Below, piece by piece: positions 7,059 to 16,456 of a DNA stretch of 64,000 bases. The first letter of the stretch is position 1. Every line of letters begins with the position of its first letter. A program made the position numbers and the translations under genes. Source of the stretch: Nocardia amikacinitolerans NBRC 108937 (GTDB lineage: Bacteria > Actinomycetota > Actinomycetes > Mycobacteriales > Mycobacteriaceae); contig NZ_BDAU01000033.1 in the NCBI RefSeq assembly GCF_001612615.1, positions 62,001-126,000 of the forward strand, in the 5' to 3' direction. The notes beneath the pieces are model-generated. The model did no database searches. It was not told the DNA's origin and was given only the letters and a program-made list of their open reading frames with translations.

Positions 7059-8576
7059 ATGAAGCGCTTTCCAGACCTGCGGTCGTTCTTGGACGCACTG
7101 GACAAGATCGGCGATGTCAAACGCATCAATCGCATAGTCAGCGCCGATCTCGAGGCCGCCGCGATAACCCGTCGATGCCTCGAAACCGATTCCCCGGCAC
7201 CTCTGTTCGAGAGCATCGAAGGCGTGGCTCCGGGATTCCGACTGCTCGGTGCGTCCGCGGCGCTGTCCTCGGTCCCGGGTAAGCCGTTCGCTCGCCTTGC
7301 ACTGGCGCTGGGGCTGCCTGCGGAAGCTACCGCAGCCGAACTGGTCGAACACGTGCTCGCCACCGCGGAAAGGCCGCCTGTCGCACCGAAGCTGGTGGAG
7401 TCGGATGCGGCGCCGTGTAAGCAGAACATCCTGCTGGGCGACGAGGCCACCCTCGACAAGTTCCCCATCCCCAAGTTGCACCAGCACGATGGAGGCAAAT
7501 ACCTGAACACCTGGGGCATCGTCATCACCCGCACTCCGGATGGGAGCTGGACCAACTGGGGCATCTCTCGCATGATGATGATCGACGGCCGACATTTCAC
7601 CGGGCAGGTCGCGGTCCCACAGCACCTCGGTTTGATCTACGAGCAGTGGGCTGCACTGGGCAGGCCGATGCCCTTCGCCATCGTCCAGGGCGGCGACCCG
7701 GCAATCCCCTTCTCCGGCGGAATCCCGCTCGGGGACACCGGCGTTCCGCTTGCCCAGCGACGACTGGGCACGTTCTCCGCCCCTGTCGACGAGGCCGGGT
7801 GGGTTGGCGCCCTTACCGGTGAACCAGTCGAACTCGTCAAATGTGAGACCGTCGAACTCGAGGTGCCGGCCACCGCCGAAGTGGTGATCGAAGGCTTCGT
7901 TGCCCCGGAGCGGACGGAACCGGAAGGCCCGTTCGGTGAGTTTCCCGGCTACGCGGACTGGAGTGCGCCGGTCGCCGAACAGCTCAAACCTCGGTTCACG
8001 ATCACCGCGATCACCCATCGCGACGATCCGATCTGGCCGATCGTGCCGGAGGGCCGCCCGGTCGATGAAGACCACACCGTGACCGGGGTCGGCTACTCGG
8101 CGGAAATCCTCGGCGCGCTGCGGAAAGCTGGCCTTCCCATCACCACGGTCTGGATGCCGCTGCGCATGGCCGCGCACTGGGCGATCGTGATCGTGCCGCG
8201 CGACTGGCGAACGACTCTGCCCGGCACTGACTCCGGTCAGCTGGCGCAGCGCGTGGCCGAAGTACTGAACACTGTGCGCTCGGGACGGTTCGTCGCCCAG
8301 GTCGTCCTCTTCGACGATGACATCGATCCCTCCGACGACACCGATCTGCTGTGGGCGATAGGAACCCGCATGCATCCGCTGCTCCGCACCTACGAATCAC
8401 AGGGACTGGTGTATCCGATGCTCACCTGCTACACCGCGGAAGAGCGCGCGACCCTGCTCGGCTCGGTCGTCGTTCGAGACGCCCTACTGCCGAACGGGCC
8501 CATCGAGCACAGTTCGTTCGCGCAGGCGTATCCTCTCGAGATCCAGCAGCGGGTGCTCGCGCATTGGGACGACTGA
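7059..8576 (+). CDS. UbiD family prenyl-FMN-dependent decarboxylase
   Basis: Reversible (de)carboxylase of aromatic or alpha,beta-unsaturated acids. The 505-residue protein has the family layout: KFPIPKLHQHDGGKYLNTWG, the arginine segment NWGISRMMM (Arg 171) and EPEGPFGEFPGYAD, giving the Glu 289 and Glu 294 pair whose spacing matches the Glu-Arg-Glu catalytic set of UbiD enzymes. GAAAGGGA lies before ATG 7059. The ubiX / flavin protein / ubiD order recalls non-oxidative hydroxyarylic acid decarboxylase operons. It converges on a FAD hydroxylase operon through a shared terminator, so the product may be a phenol passed to that pathway. The substrate cannot be read from sequence. Confidence 0.93.
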   Translation: MKRFPDLRSFLDALDKIGDVKRINRIVSADLEAAAITRRCLETDSPAPLFESIEGVAPGFRLLGASAALSSVPGKPFARLALALGLPAEATAAELVEHVLATAERPPVAPKLVESDAAPCKQNILLGDEATLDKFPIPKLHQHDGGKYLNTWGIVITRTPDGSWTNWGISRMMMIDGRHFTGQVAVPQHLGLIYEQWAALGRPMPFAIVQGGDPAIPFSGGIPLGDTGVPLAQRRLGTFSAPVDEAGWVGALTGEPVELVKCETVELEVPATAEVVIEGFVAPERTEPEGPFGEFPGYADWSAPVAEQLKPRFTITAITHRDDPIWPIVPEGRPVDEDHTVTGVGYSAEILGALRKAGLPITTVWMPLRMAAHWAIVIVPRDWRTTLPGTDSGQLAQRVAEVLNTVRSGRFVAQVVLFDDDIDPSDDTDLLWAIGTRMHPLLRTYESQGLVYPMLTCYTAEERATLLGSVVVRDALLPNGPIEHSSFAQAYPLEIQQRVLAHWDD

Positions 8577-8619
8577 ACAGGAGCGCTCGCGGTCAGCGAG
8601 TGGCTGTCGCGCAGAACGA

Positions 8620-8648
8620 AATTGCCGACGCTTCGGGCGTCGGCAATT
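8620..8648. terminator. Bidirectional terminator
   Basis: Perfect 12-bp arms AATTGCCGACGC (8620-8631) and GCGTCGGCAATT (8637-8648) with loop TTCGG, between the convergent UbiD and FAD hydroxylase genes. A-rich and T-rich flanks make it usable on both strands. Confidence 0.8.
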
Positions 8649-8674
8649 CCTTGCTGTCGGGGTCCGGTGAGTTG

Positions 8675-10231
8675 TCAGTGTGCGATCCGGAGCTGAACCC
8701 GCAGTTGATCGATGAGATCGGCGAGCTCAGTGGCGTCGTGGGCGGTACCGAAGAGGTAGAAGTCCGGCCTGACGATCGCCGCGACGTGGCGGTGTTCCCG
8801 CATGTGTGGCAGGTAGCCGTGGTCGATGTCGGTATATCCGGTGTCGCTCGGGTCGCTCGTCAGTGGCACCAACGTCGCACCGATATCGTCGAGGAACAGT
8901 CGGTGCTCGGGACTGAGCACCGACAGATCGAGACCGTCGATGAGGACGGTGAACCCGAAGCCGGTGAGATCGTCGAGCGGGGCGGTCGTGTCACCGTGGC
9001 GAACCCGGTACTGCGGGCTGAGATGCCCAACCGCCCCCGCCCTCCGGCCGTCCGGAAGACATTGCAGCACACCGTCTCCGAGCACCGGTGGGGCCCCGGC
9101 GGGTAACACCTGCGCCGGATCCGCCCCACCCGCGATCATGCGCCGATCCCGTTGCGCTGCCGCCTGTTCATCGAGAACGCAGATCACCTCGCCCAGTGCG
9201 ATGGACATGTCGATCGCATGGCGCACATGAGCGCTGCGCTCGCTGCTGTAGGTGTCGAGCAGGTCTGGATGAGCCGTGCCCCGCAGGACCAGATCCAGCT
9301 TCCACGACAGGTTCAGTGCGTCACGCAGTCCGGAGCACATGCCTTGACCCGCGAACGGGGGCATCAGGTGGGCGGCGTCGCCGGCCAGCAAGAGCCGGCC
9401 GGCGCGCCAGGTGTCGACCCAGCGGGCCTGGAAGGTGTAGACGGTGTGTCGCTCGAGTGTCGTGTTGCCGGGATGCCGACCCCACGGCTCGAGCAACTTC
9501 CACGCCGTCTCGACGGTGTCGAGATCGGCGACGGTTTCGCCAGGGAGCCTCATGAACTCCCAGCGGCGCCTGCCAGGTCCGCCCGACACGATTGTGGTCG
9601 GCCGGGCCGGGTCGCACAGCTGCCAGTTCATCGGAGACCAGTCACGCTGCTCGTGCGGGACGGTGTCGACGATCAGCCAGTCGAAGAAGAAGCCGAGGTC
9701 GGTGGTGGCGGTCGGCATATGGCGGCGCACGAGACTGTTCGCCCCGTCCGCGCCGATCACCCAGCGAGCCGCAATTCGTGTGCCGTCGCAGGCGGTGAGA
9801 TCGACATGACCGGGGTGTTCGGAGACTTCGCTGACTTCGGTCCCGCGACGCACCGTGACGGTCGGCAGCGCCTCGGCGGCTTTGGCCAGGACGCGCTCCA
9901 GTTCGGGCTGCGAAAAGAAGTTCGCTGTCGGCCAGCCGCTTTCGCCGGTCCCGCTCCAGTCGATGCGCACCAGTGCGTCGCCCTCACGGTTGCGCCATTC
10001 GTAGAAGTCGGGCACCGGATCGGTGATGGCCATGACTTCGTCGGATATCCCGGCTGCTTGGAAGATACGACCGATCTCGTGATCGAAGTGCACCGCGCGT
10101 GGTTTGTCGTAGGGCTGCGGCCAGCGTTCGAGCACGACCACATCATGTCCGCGGCGGCCGAGCAGAATGGCCAGGAGTTGCCCGACGGGGCCGAATCCGA
10201 CGATAGCGACGTCGTGAATCTTGTTCGACAT
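8675..10231 (-). CDS. FAD-dependent aromatic hydroxylase (MhpA/PheA type)
   Basis: Flavoprotein monooxygenase of the para-hydroxybenzoate hydroxylase superfamily, hydroxylating phenolic substrates with NAD(P)H and O2. The 518-residue protein starts MSNKIHDVAIVGFGPVG (FAD Rossmann GxGxxG), has the GADGANS motif and the FAD-ribityl motif LLLAGDAAHLMPPFAGQGM, then a C-terminal thioredoxin-like domain ending VRPDFYLFGTAHD. ATG 10231 has AGGAG upstream. It is third in a minus-strand unit after an FAA hydrolase and a glyoxalase/dioxygenase. A strongly shortened relative, also starting with a WPQPYDKPRAV segment, lies at 46312-46836. Confidence 0.92.
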   Translation of the reverse strand: MSNKIHDVAIVGFGPVGQLLAILLGRRGHDVVVLERWPQPYDKPRAVHFDHEIGRIFQAAGISDEVMAITDPVPDFYEWRNREGDALVRIDWSGTGESGWPTANFFSQPELERVLAKAAEALPTVTVRRGTEVSEVSEHPGHVDLTACDGTRIAARWVIGADGANSLVRRHMPTATTDLGFFFDWLIVDTVPHEQRDWSPMNWQLCDPARPTTIVSGGPGRRRWEFMRLPGETVADLDTVETAWKLLEPWGRHPGNTTLERHTVYTFQARWVDTWRAGRLLLAGDAAHLMPPFAGQGMCSGLRDALNLSWKLDLVLRGTAHPDLLDTYSSERSAHVRHAIDMSIALGEVICVLDEQAAAQRDRRMIAGGADPAQVLPAGAPPVLGDGVLQCLPDGRRAGAVGHLSPQYRVRHGDTTAPLDDLTGFGFTVLIDGLDLSVLSPEHRLFLDDIGATLVPLTSDPSDTGYTDIDHGYLPHMREHRHVAAIVRPDFYLFGTAHDATELADLIDQLRVQLRIAH

Positions 10232-10245
10232 GAGCGAATCTCCTG

Positions 10246-11169
10246 CTAACCGGCGTGGTGGGCGCCGGTCATCAGCGCAGCGAGGTCTTCGGGGTGCAGA
10301 AAGGAGGGCGGGGGCGGTGGACCCCAGTTGAACAGGCCCTGAGCGCCTTCGAATGCTTCGGGCGTCCAAAGTTGGTCGTCGATGATGCAGTCCATGTCGG
10401 AGTAGTACTCGGAGAAATTGCCGGCGGGATCCTTCAGATACCAGAAGAAGTTCGAACCGGCGTGATGGCGTCCGAGTCCCCAGACATGGCGTTCGGGATT
10501 GCCTTCCAGCATCGCGGTCGCGCCGCGGCCGACCTCGTCGACGTCGTCGACCTGCCAGGAGGTGTGGTGCAGGAAGTTCACCGGGGCTTGCAGGACCAGG
10601 ACGTTGTGATGGTCGGTGGAGCAGCGCAGAAACGCACCGTGACCGGCGATCTCATCGGAGAGCTTGAAACCAAGGCCCTCGGTGAAGAATCGGCGCGTGG
10701 CGTCGAGGTCGACGGTGCCCACCACGGCGTGTCCAAGCTTGCGTGGCCGCACTGAGCCGGTACGCAGAACGCCTGGGGCCCGGGCACCTTGCCGTGCCAG
10801 GCGGCCCGGCCCGTTGTAGGCGGTGGCGGGCACGGCGGGCTGGTGGATGCGGTCGGCTATGCGTACGGCCGCGCGGAATCCCGCGATCGGTTCGTGCGCC
10901 GCGACTGTGTCAGCGGTGCGTACCAGCGGCACGCCGAGCGCGGTCAGTCGCGCCTGCACCGCGTCGAGATCGTCGGAATCGTCCGCGCCGACGACGAGTT
11001 CGATCAGCCGCCGGGAGGGTGCGGGGACCACACGCAGCTGATTTCCGCCGTCGGTGGTCGCGAGCCAGCCGTCGGCCGTGGGGGAAAGCCCGAATTCGGT
11101 GTAGTAGTCGTGCGTCGCGGTCGGGTCGGGTACCCCGATCGTGACCGAGGACAGTCGGTGCAGCGCCAT
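10246..11169 (-). CDS. Two-domain VOC protein, type I extradiol dioxygenase-like
   Basis: A 307-residue protein with two vicinal-oxygen-chelate modules, as in catechol meta-cleavage dioxygenases. The metal set is visible in the second module: His 147 (KLGHAVVGT), His 202 (HHTSWQVD) and Glu 254 (NFSEYYSD), the usual 2-His-1-Glu facial triad for Fe(II). The tail carries PPPPPSFLHPEDLAAL. It lies between an FAA hydrolase and a FAD hydroxylase, giving the classic order hydroxylate, ring-open, hydrolyse. A shortened copy with the same ends is at 46849-47169. Ring substrate is unknown. Confidence 0.88.
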   Translation of the reverse strand: MALHRLSSVTIGVPDPTATHDYYTEFGLSPTADGWLATTDGGNQLRVVPAPSRRLIELVVGADDSDDLDAVQARLTALGVPLVRTADTVAAHEPIAGFRAAVRIADRIHQPAVPATAYNGPGRLARQGARAPGVLRTGSVRPRKLGHAVVGTVDLDATRRFFTEGLGFKLSDEIAGHGAFLRCSTDHHNVLVLQAPVNFLHHTSWQVDDVDEVGRGATAMLEGNPERHVWGLGRHHAGSNFFWYLKDPAGNFSEYYSDMDCIIDDQLWTPEAFEGAQGLFNWGPPPPPSFLHPEDLAALMTGAHHAG

Positions 11170-11200
11170 TGCGGCTCCTCGTCGAGATCTTCTGTGGGAC

Positions 11201-12055
11201 TTAGCGGTCGGTGACCATGAGGTGGCGCATCTCGCCGATGCCGCGCACGTAGCTGACGAGTTCGTCGCCGGGGGCGAGGAACCGCTGCGGAGTGCGGCCT
11301 ATGCCGACGCCTTCAGGGGTGCCGGTGAAGATGACATCACCGGGCACCAGGGGAGTGATGGCCGAGAGCCGGGCGATGAGCTCGGGAACCGGGAAGATCA
11401 TGTCGGCGGTTTTGCCCTTCTGCATCTGCTCGCCGTTGATCAGGCAGCCCAGCTCGAGGTCATCCGGGTTGTCGAACTCGTCGGGCGTGACCAGCAGTGG
11501 GCCGATCGGGCCGAAGCCGGGGAAGGACTTGCCCATACTGAACTGCGGAGCCGGGCCGACCCGCTGACGGTTGCGCTCGGAAATATCCTGTCCCACAGAG
11601 ACTCCGGCGACGTGGCTCCACGCGTTCCCCGCCGCGATCCGGTGGCCGCCGCGGCCGATCACGACGACCAGTTCGACCTCCCAGTCCACATTGCCGGGCG
11701 GTAGGACGATGGTGCCGTAGGGCTTGCCGAGCGAGGTAGCGAACTTGGTGAAGACCGGCGGCTCCTCGGGTACCGCGAAATTGGATTCCGCGGCGTGATC
11801 GGCGTAGTTCAGCCCGATGGCGAAGGTCTGCCGCGGCTGGGGCGCGGGATTGCCGAAGTCCTCCGGGGCGATCTCGGCCAGCGGTGTGCCCACGCAGTCC
11901 GTGAGTCCCGCAGCAAATTCGCGCAGTTCGTCCCAGCGGTCGTACGCGCCCTGGACTCGCGCGCCGAACCTGCCTTCGCTGGCTCGCTCGACATCGACCG
12001 CCAGATCGGACGGGGTGACGAGGGTTAGCCGGTCGGAGATGTTGGCGAATCGCAC
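11201..12055 (-). CDS. Fumarylacetoacetate hydrolase (FAA) family protein
   Basis: FAA-fold hydrolase, isomerase or hydratase acting on ring-cleavage products. GTG 12055 (MRFANISDRL) is chosen because GGGAG lies 7-8 nt upstream and the shortened paralog at 47509 starts the same way; this gives 284 residues. The catalytic core is typical: IGLNYADHAAES, WEVELVVVIGRGG (metal-binding Glu-x-Glu), GVSVGQDISERNRQ, and the FTGTPEGVGIG loop. It is the first gene of the 12055-8675 unit. The three-part TTTCG operator lies 63-110 bp upstream, pointing to control by the GntR protein at 883. Confidence 0.9.
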   Translation of the reverse strand: MRFANISDRLTLVTPSDLAVDVERASEGRFGARVQGAYDRWDELREFAAGLTDCVGTPLAEIAPEDFGNPAPQPRQTFAIGLNYADHAAESNFAVPEEPPVFTKFATSLGKPYGTIVLPPGNVDWEVELVVVIGRGGHRIAAGNAWSHVAGVSVGQDISERNRQRVGPAPQFSMGKSFPGFGPIGPLLVTPDEFDNPDDLELGCLINGEQMQKGKTADMIFPVPELIARLSAITPLVPGDVIFTGTPEGVGIGRTPQRFLAPGDELVSYVRGIGEMRHLMVTDR

Positions 12056-12117
12056 GATGTGTACTCCCTGACTGTAAAGAGGCGGGCCGAGATCGGGCCC
12101 GATGTGGCGAGGAACAC

Positions 12118-12165
12118 TTTCGAAAGTAGCTGACATGTTTCGATAGTGCAATCTTCTTTCGTAAG
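12118..12165. promoter_or_regulatory. Three-part TTTCG operator array upstream of FAA/VOC/hydroxylase operon
   Basis: TTTCGAAAG starts at 12118, TTTCGATAG at 12138 and TTTCGTAAG at 12157: the same 20 and 19 bp spacing as at 819-866 and 47573-47620. The first unit sits in a longer perfect palindrome, ACTTTCGAAAGT. Transcription of the target gene (start 12055) runs leftward away from the array. Confidence 0.78.
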
Positions 12166-12314
12166 ATCGCCCTGGGTCGCGAGCTATCGCGAGACACGAG
12201 CCCGGATGTCACCCGCGTCAGGGGATGCGCCCAGGACGCGGGTCCCACCGGCGAAGCGGTACCGAGAGTCCGACGCATGCGAGGAGATTATCTGCGCCAC
12301 AATGAGATTTGTGA

Positions 12315-13553
12315 TCAGTCTGTGGTCGCTTGCCAGCGCAGGACCTCCAGGGCGACAGCGATCCGCAAGGGGTCCGTTTCCAGCGGGCGCGGGAGTAGCT
12401 CGTCGGCGCGGGCCAAGCGGCGCACGATCGTATTGCGGTGGGTGAACAATGCGGCGGCCGCTGCCGACGCATTGCCCAAATGCTGGAGATACGTCCGTAC
12501 CGTCTCGCGTAGTTCGCTCGACGCGTGAGCGAGATCTCCGAGGACCCGGCCGACGTACTCCTCGGCGCGGGTTTGGTCCTGGGTGACCAGCGACGCCAGC
12601 TGAATCTCCTCGAAGGTGGCCAGCGGGGCGGGCGCGCCGATTCGGGCGACGAATCGGCGGACTTCGAGGGCGTCGCGGTGAGTGCGCCGGAAGCCTTCCA
12701 CGCCTCGGGCCGGTGTGCCGACCGCCACCCGGATCTCTGGAAACGTGTGCAGCGCGGCCGCCAGTTTCTGATGATCCGGCAGGGTGTCGACGGGAAGCCA
12801 TACCCATAATGTCGTCGCGCTTGCCACGACGGTGAGTCGCTGCAAGGCTCCGCACGCACGCATCAGCGTCTCTGCGGCCTGTTCGAGGTAGCCGAGATCG
12901 GCGTCGCGGTCGGCAGTCCACACCAGTGCCGCAAGGTGTTTGCCTCCGAGGCGGTACCCCAGCACGCCTTCCGCGCGGGTGAGTGGCACCGGTGCGCCCT
13001 CGAGGATCAACGCCACCATTTCACGTCGATCGGCCTGCGAACCCCGGGTCAGCTCGTCGCGCTCGGCATCCATGTGCTCCGTGACCGCCTTGACGGTGTC
13101 GTTGACGAACGTCGCGATCGAGGCCGCGGTAATCGACAGCAATTCCGCCAGTTCGTCCGGGTCTCGGGTCAGCCCGAAACACAGCTGCATCCACTGCTGC
13201 CATGCGGTGTTCTGGCCAGTTCGGTAAAAGTCGAGCGCCGCTTGGTCGACGCCACGGCGGACGAGATCGCGGGCCACGGAGAGCTGGGGCGTGCTGGCAT
13301 TGGCGGGCACTGGTTGGCCGGGTGCGCGGATATTGGCGGTGGCCCAGGCGAGCACGTTGTCATAGTTGGACCGGCGCATCGCCGCGACAAGGTCGGGGTC
13401 CGTCGTGATCTGGGTGAGTGCGCGGGTGGCCGGCTCTGCCTCGTTCATCAGCTGCACCCAGTCGTCCGGTGCCCGCGCGATCAGCTCGGCACCCTGCCGG
13501 ATGAGATCTGCGACGCGGGCGGACGGAGCGGGCCACCTCATGCTCGGAAGCAT
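12315..13553 (-). CDS. PucR-type transcriptional regulator
   Basis: A 412-residue regulator (421 if the more upstream ATG at 13580 is used) with a central GGDEF-like/PucR region and the C-terminal PucR helix-turn-helix, seen as LRETVRTYLQHLGN, AAAALFTHRNTIVRRL and the PLRIAVALEVLRWQ end. These proteins respond to purines, amino acids or other catabolites. It is divergent from a Baeyer-Villiger monooxygenase gene, so it probably regulates the 13.7-22.8 kb block. A second intact paralog is at 23287 and a heavily deleted third at 20285-20400. The exact start is uncertain. Confidence 0.85.
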   Translation of the reverse strand: MLPSMRWPAPSARVADLIRQGAELIARAPDDWVQLMNEAEPATRALTQITTDPDLVAAMRRSNYDNVLAWATANIRAPGQPVPANASTPQLSVARDLVRRGVDQAALDFYRTGQNTAWQQWMQLCFGLTRDPDELAELLSITAASIATFVNDTVKAVTEHMDAERDELTRGSQADRREMVALILEGAPVPLTRAEGVLGYRLGGKHLAALVWTADRDADLGYLEQAAETLMRACGALQRLTVVASATTLWVWLPVDTLPDHQKLAAALHTFPEIRVAVGTPARGVEGFRRTHRDALEVRRFVARIGAPAPLATFEEIQLASLVTQDQTRAEEYVGRVLGDLAHASSELRETVRTYLQHLGNASAAAAALFTHRNTIVRRLARADELLPRPLETDPLRIAVALEVLRWQATTD

Positions 13554-13677
13554 ACCGAGGCGAAGTGCACTGTGCACCATTCAGAGGCTGAAATCGAGCA
13601 CGTACGCCCTTCACTGCCTGGGCTTTGCCAACCACCATGGACAGCGACCGAACTCAGCTCAACGAGGAGCGCTCTAT

Positions 13678-15165
13678 ATGACTTCGATTTCCGAGGAACA
13701 CGTCGATGTCCTCGTCGTCGGTGCCGGGATCTCCGGCATCGGTGTCGCGCGCTACCTGCTCACCGACCAACCCGGGACGACTTTCGTGGTGCTGGAAGGA
13801 CGAGCCGCCTTGGGTGGCACGTGGGATCTCTTTCGTTATCCCGGGATTCGCTCCGATTCCGACCTGTACACGTTCGGCTACCGATTCAAGCCGTGGACGG
13901 ACGCGAAATCGATCGCGGGCGCGGACCGCATCCTGGCGTACCTGTACGACACCGTGCAGGAGTACGGCATCGACCGCTATATCCGTTACCACCACAACGT
14001 GATCGCCGCGGCGTGGTCCACTGCCGACGCACGGTGGACTGTTCAGGTAGAGCGCTCCGACACCGGGGAGCAGCTGACGCTCACCGCCAACTGGGTCTTC
14101 GGGGCCACGGGCTACTACGACTACGACGCAGGCTACACACCACATTTCGAAGGGCAGGAGCGGTTTCGGGGCCCGATCGTCCATCCACAGCACTGGCCCG
14201 AGGATCTCGACTACACGGGCAAGAAGGTCGTGGTGATCGGCTCGGGCGCGACCGCGGTGACACTCGCGCCGACCATGGCCGACACCGGCGCCGAGCACGT
14301 GACCGTATTGCAGCGCACCCCGACCTACGTCCTCCCCGTGCCGTCGGTCGACAAGATCGCCAGCATGCTGAGCAGGCTCCTCGGCGCCGAGCGCGGCTTC
14401 GCGGCCACGCGCGCGAAGAACATCCGGATGCAGCGTGTGATCTGGAGTGTCTGCCAGCGATTTCCGGCCTTGGCGCGCCGGCTGATCCGGTCGGCCAACA
14501 GAAGGGCTCTGCCCGAGGGCTTCGATGTGGACACCCACTTCAATCCCCCCTACAACCCCTGGGACCAGCGCCTCTGCAGTGTTCCGGACGGTGATTTCTT
14601 CCGAGCCATCCGCGACGGACGAGCCTCGGTCGTCACCGACCGCATTCGTACGTTCACCGAGAACGGCATTCTGCTCGACTCCGGTCAGGAGGTCGAGGCG
14701 GACTTGATCGTCACGGCGACCGGTCTCAACCTGAAACTGCTCGGCGGCATCGCGATCAGCGTCGACGGTGAACCGCTGCAGGCGCGGGACCACATCGTCT
14801 ATCGGGGCATGATGCTGAGCGGCGTACCGAACCTCGCCTTCGCCATCGGCTACACGAACTCCTCCTGGACGCTCAAGGTCGATCTGCTCTGTGAGCACTT
14901 CTGCGCCGTGTTGGCCTATATGCAGCGGTACCGATACAACCTGTGCGTGCCAGAGGCTCCAAACATGCAGACACGGCCGATGCTCGACTTCGCAGCAGGA
15001 TACGTTCAGCGAGCACTCGACAAACTGCCCCGCCAGGGCGACAAGTTTCCGTGGAATATGTCGATGAACTACCTGGACGACGCACGGCACATGCGTCGTC
15101 ACCCGGTCACCAACGAGCACCTCCGCTTCGCGCGCGTGCCGGTTCGAGAGGAGATGTCGGCATGA
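13678..15165 (+). CDS. Baeyer-Villiger-type flavin monooxygenase
   Basis: Class B flavoprotein monooxygenase, converting ketones to esters or lactones. The 495-residue protein starts MTSISEEHVDVLVVGAGISG (FAD site), has LGGTWDLFRYPGIRSDSD, the Baeyer-Villiger fingerprint region FRGPIVHPQHWPED (F-x-G-x3-H-x3-W), and a second Rossmann GSGATA for NADPH. GAGGAG precedes ATG 13678. Its stop overlaps the start of an alpha/beta hydrolase (ATGA), the expected partner to split the ester formed. It is divergent from a PucR regulator. Substrate is unknown. Confidence 0.92.
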   Translation: MTSISEEHVDVLVVGAGISGIGVARYLLTDQPGTTFVVLEGRAALGGTWDLFRYPGIRSDSDLYTFGYRFKPWTDAKSIAGADRILAYLYDTVQEYGIDRYIRYHHNVIAAAWSTADARWTVQVERSDTGEQLTLTANWVFGATGYYDYDAGYTPHFEGQERFRGPIVHPQHWPEDLDYTGKKVVVIGSGATAVTLAPTMADTGAEHVTVLQRTPTYVLPVPSVDKIASMLSRLLGAERGFAATRAKNIRMQRVIWSVCQRFPALARRLIRSANRRALPEGFDVDTHFNPPYNPWDQRLCSVPDGDFFRAIRDGRASVVTDRIRTFTENGILLDSGQEVEADLIVTATGLNLKLLGGIAISVDGEPLQARDHIVYRGMMLSGVPNLAFAIGYTNSSWTLKVDLLCEHFCAVLAYMQRYRYNLCVPEAPNMQTRPMLDFAAGYVQRALDKLPRQGDKFPWNMSMNYLDDARHMRRHPVTNEHLRFARVPVREEMSA

Positions 15166-16067
15166 CCGACCAGACCTGTGATGCCGGCCGCGGCATCACC
15201 CTGTGCTTCCGCACCTACGGCGACCCCGCCGACGAGCCGCTGATGCTGGTCGCCGGGCTCGGCTTGGATCTCACGGCGTGGCCAGTCGGCATCGTCGATG
15301 GGTTGACGCGCAACGGCTTTCATGTCGTTGCCTTCGACAACCGCGACGCCGGCGCGTCGACCCGCATGGCCACCCCGCCGCCTGGCTTGCTGCGACAACT
15401 ATGCGCCCGCCCCCGCCCCGACGCCTACGATCTGGGCGATATGGCCGCCGATACGCTAGCACTGCTCGACCACCTCGAGATCGGGCGAGTTCACCTGGTC
15501 GGCATGTCCATGGGTGGGATGATCGCCCAGACGCTCGCCGCCCGGTATCCGCACCGGGTGCGGTCGCTGACCTCGATCTTCTCGACCACCGGGGACCGGC
15601 ATGTGGGCCAACCGGCGCGCTCGACGCTGCTCCGGTTGCTCAGGCCACCGGTGCGAACGGTCGAGCGATCCGTCGCCCGGTACGTCAGCATGCTCGACCA
15701 CATCGCCTCGGCCACATACCCGTACGACCGTGCGCGTGAGGAGGCGTGGGCGACCGACCTCTGGTATCGCAGCGGCGTCGGTGCGAGCGGACAGCACCAG
15801 GAGAGTACCGCCCGCCAGATCAGCGCCATTCAAAAATCGGGTGACCGCACCGACGAGGTCCGCACGATCGACGCACCCACACTGGTCGTGCACGGCGACA
15901 GGGATCTGATGGTTCACCCCAGCGGCGGGGAGGCCACGGCCGCGGCCATCAATGGTGCGCGCCACGTGGTCATCGCGGGTATGGGCCACCATCTCCCGCC
16001 AGGTTTGGATCAACGACTAGTCGAGCTGATCACCGACCACGCGAAATCCGGACCTGTCGCGAGATGA
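15162..16067 (+). CDS. Alpha/beta hydrolase (esterase/lactonase)
   Basis: A 301-residue hydrolase with LMLVAGLGLDLTAW (oxyanion region), FDNRDAGAS, the nucleophile elbow GMSMGGM, the acid APTLVVHGDRDLMV and the catalytic His in GMGHHLPP. It is translationally coupled to the Baeyer-Villiger monooxygenase by ATGA overlap, so it most likely hydrolyses the ester or lactone that enzyme makes. The coupling and the catalytic set are seen; the pathway step is inferred. Confidence 0.88.
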   Translation: MTDQTCDAGRGITLCFRTYGDPADEPLMLVAGLGLDLTAWPVGIVDGLTRNGFHVVAFDNRDAGASTRMATPPPGLLRQLCARPRPDAYDLGDMAADTLALLDHLEIGRVHLVGMSMGGMIAQTLAARYPHRVRSLTSIFSTTGDRHVGQPARSTLLRLLRPPVRTVERSVARYVSMLDHIASATYPYDRAREEAWATDLWYRSGVGASGQHQESTARQISAIQKSGDRTDEVRTIDAPTLVVHGDRDLMVHPSGGEATAAAINGARHVVIAGMGHHLPPGLDQRLVELITDHAKSGPVAR

Positions 16068-16456
16068 GCGGGGTACCGCTTCCGCGTGCTGTAGGCGTCT
16101 GGTTTGTCGCGAACTACCCGGTCGAAATCGCTGCGTACGCGTGCGTCCATTGGTGACACCCGCCCGTACAAGATGGGCCTTACTCGTATTGGATCCGACA
16201 GCGGCTGCCGGACGCGATAGTTGATCGAGTAGCCAGGGCTGCTCCAACTCGATCCGCCGACGCTGTGCAGATCGACCATCCCGGTGTCATATGAGTGGGC
16301 GATGCATACTTTCGATGAAGTGTCGACTCGCCGAAGAATCATGATTCGAACCACAACCCTTCTGCTCGACGTCGAAGTCGCGGCCGAATCGACCGGGAGT
16401 GAAAGCTCCGGTCGCGACCCGTGCGCGATTCGTTCGGGTAGCGCGTCGGAGGAATC
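16068..16456. other. 390-bp intergenic region
   Basis: No gene-like frame. Holds a small palindrome AATCATGATT near 16337 and, just before 16457, the ribosome site GGAGGAA of the ligase gene. A lone TTTCGATGA near 16314 resembles one unit of the GntR array but lacks the other two at the required spacing. Confidence 0.4.

Noticed and set aside
6951..8375. Long minus-strand open frame opposite UbiD
   Set aside because: Mirror frame of a gene with clear catalytic motifs; the product is Arg/Gly/His-rich with no domain.
12062..12151. Longer FAA hydrolase start from ATG 12151
   Set aside because: It would run through the operator array, and the paralog at 47509 shares only the sequence from the GTG onward.
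13654..15120. Long minus-strand open frame opposite the Baeyer-Villiger monooxygenase
   Set aside because: Antisense shadow; no ribosome site and no recognisable domain.
16311..16325. Lone TTTCGATGA as a fourth GntR site
   Set aside because: No companion units at 20 and 19 bp, and the gene behind it has an ordinary ribosome site.
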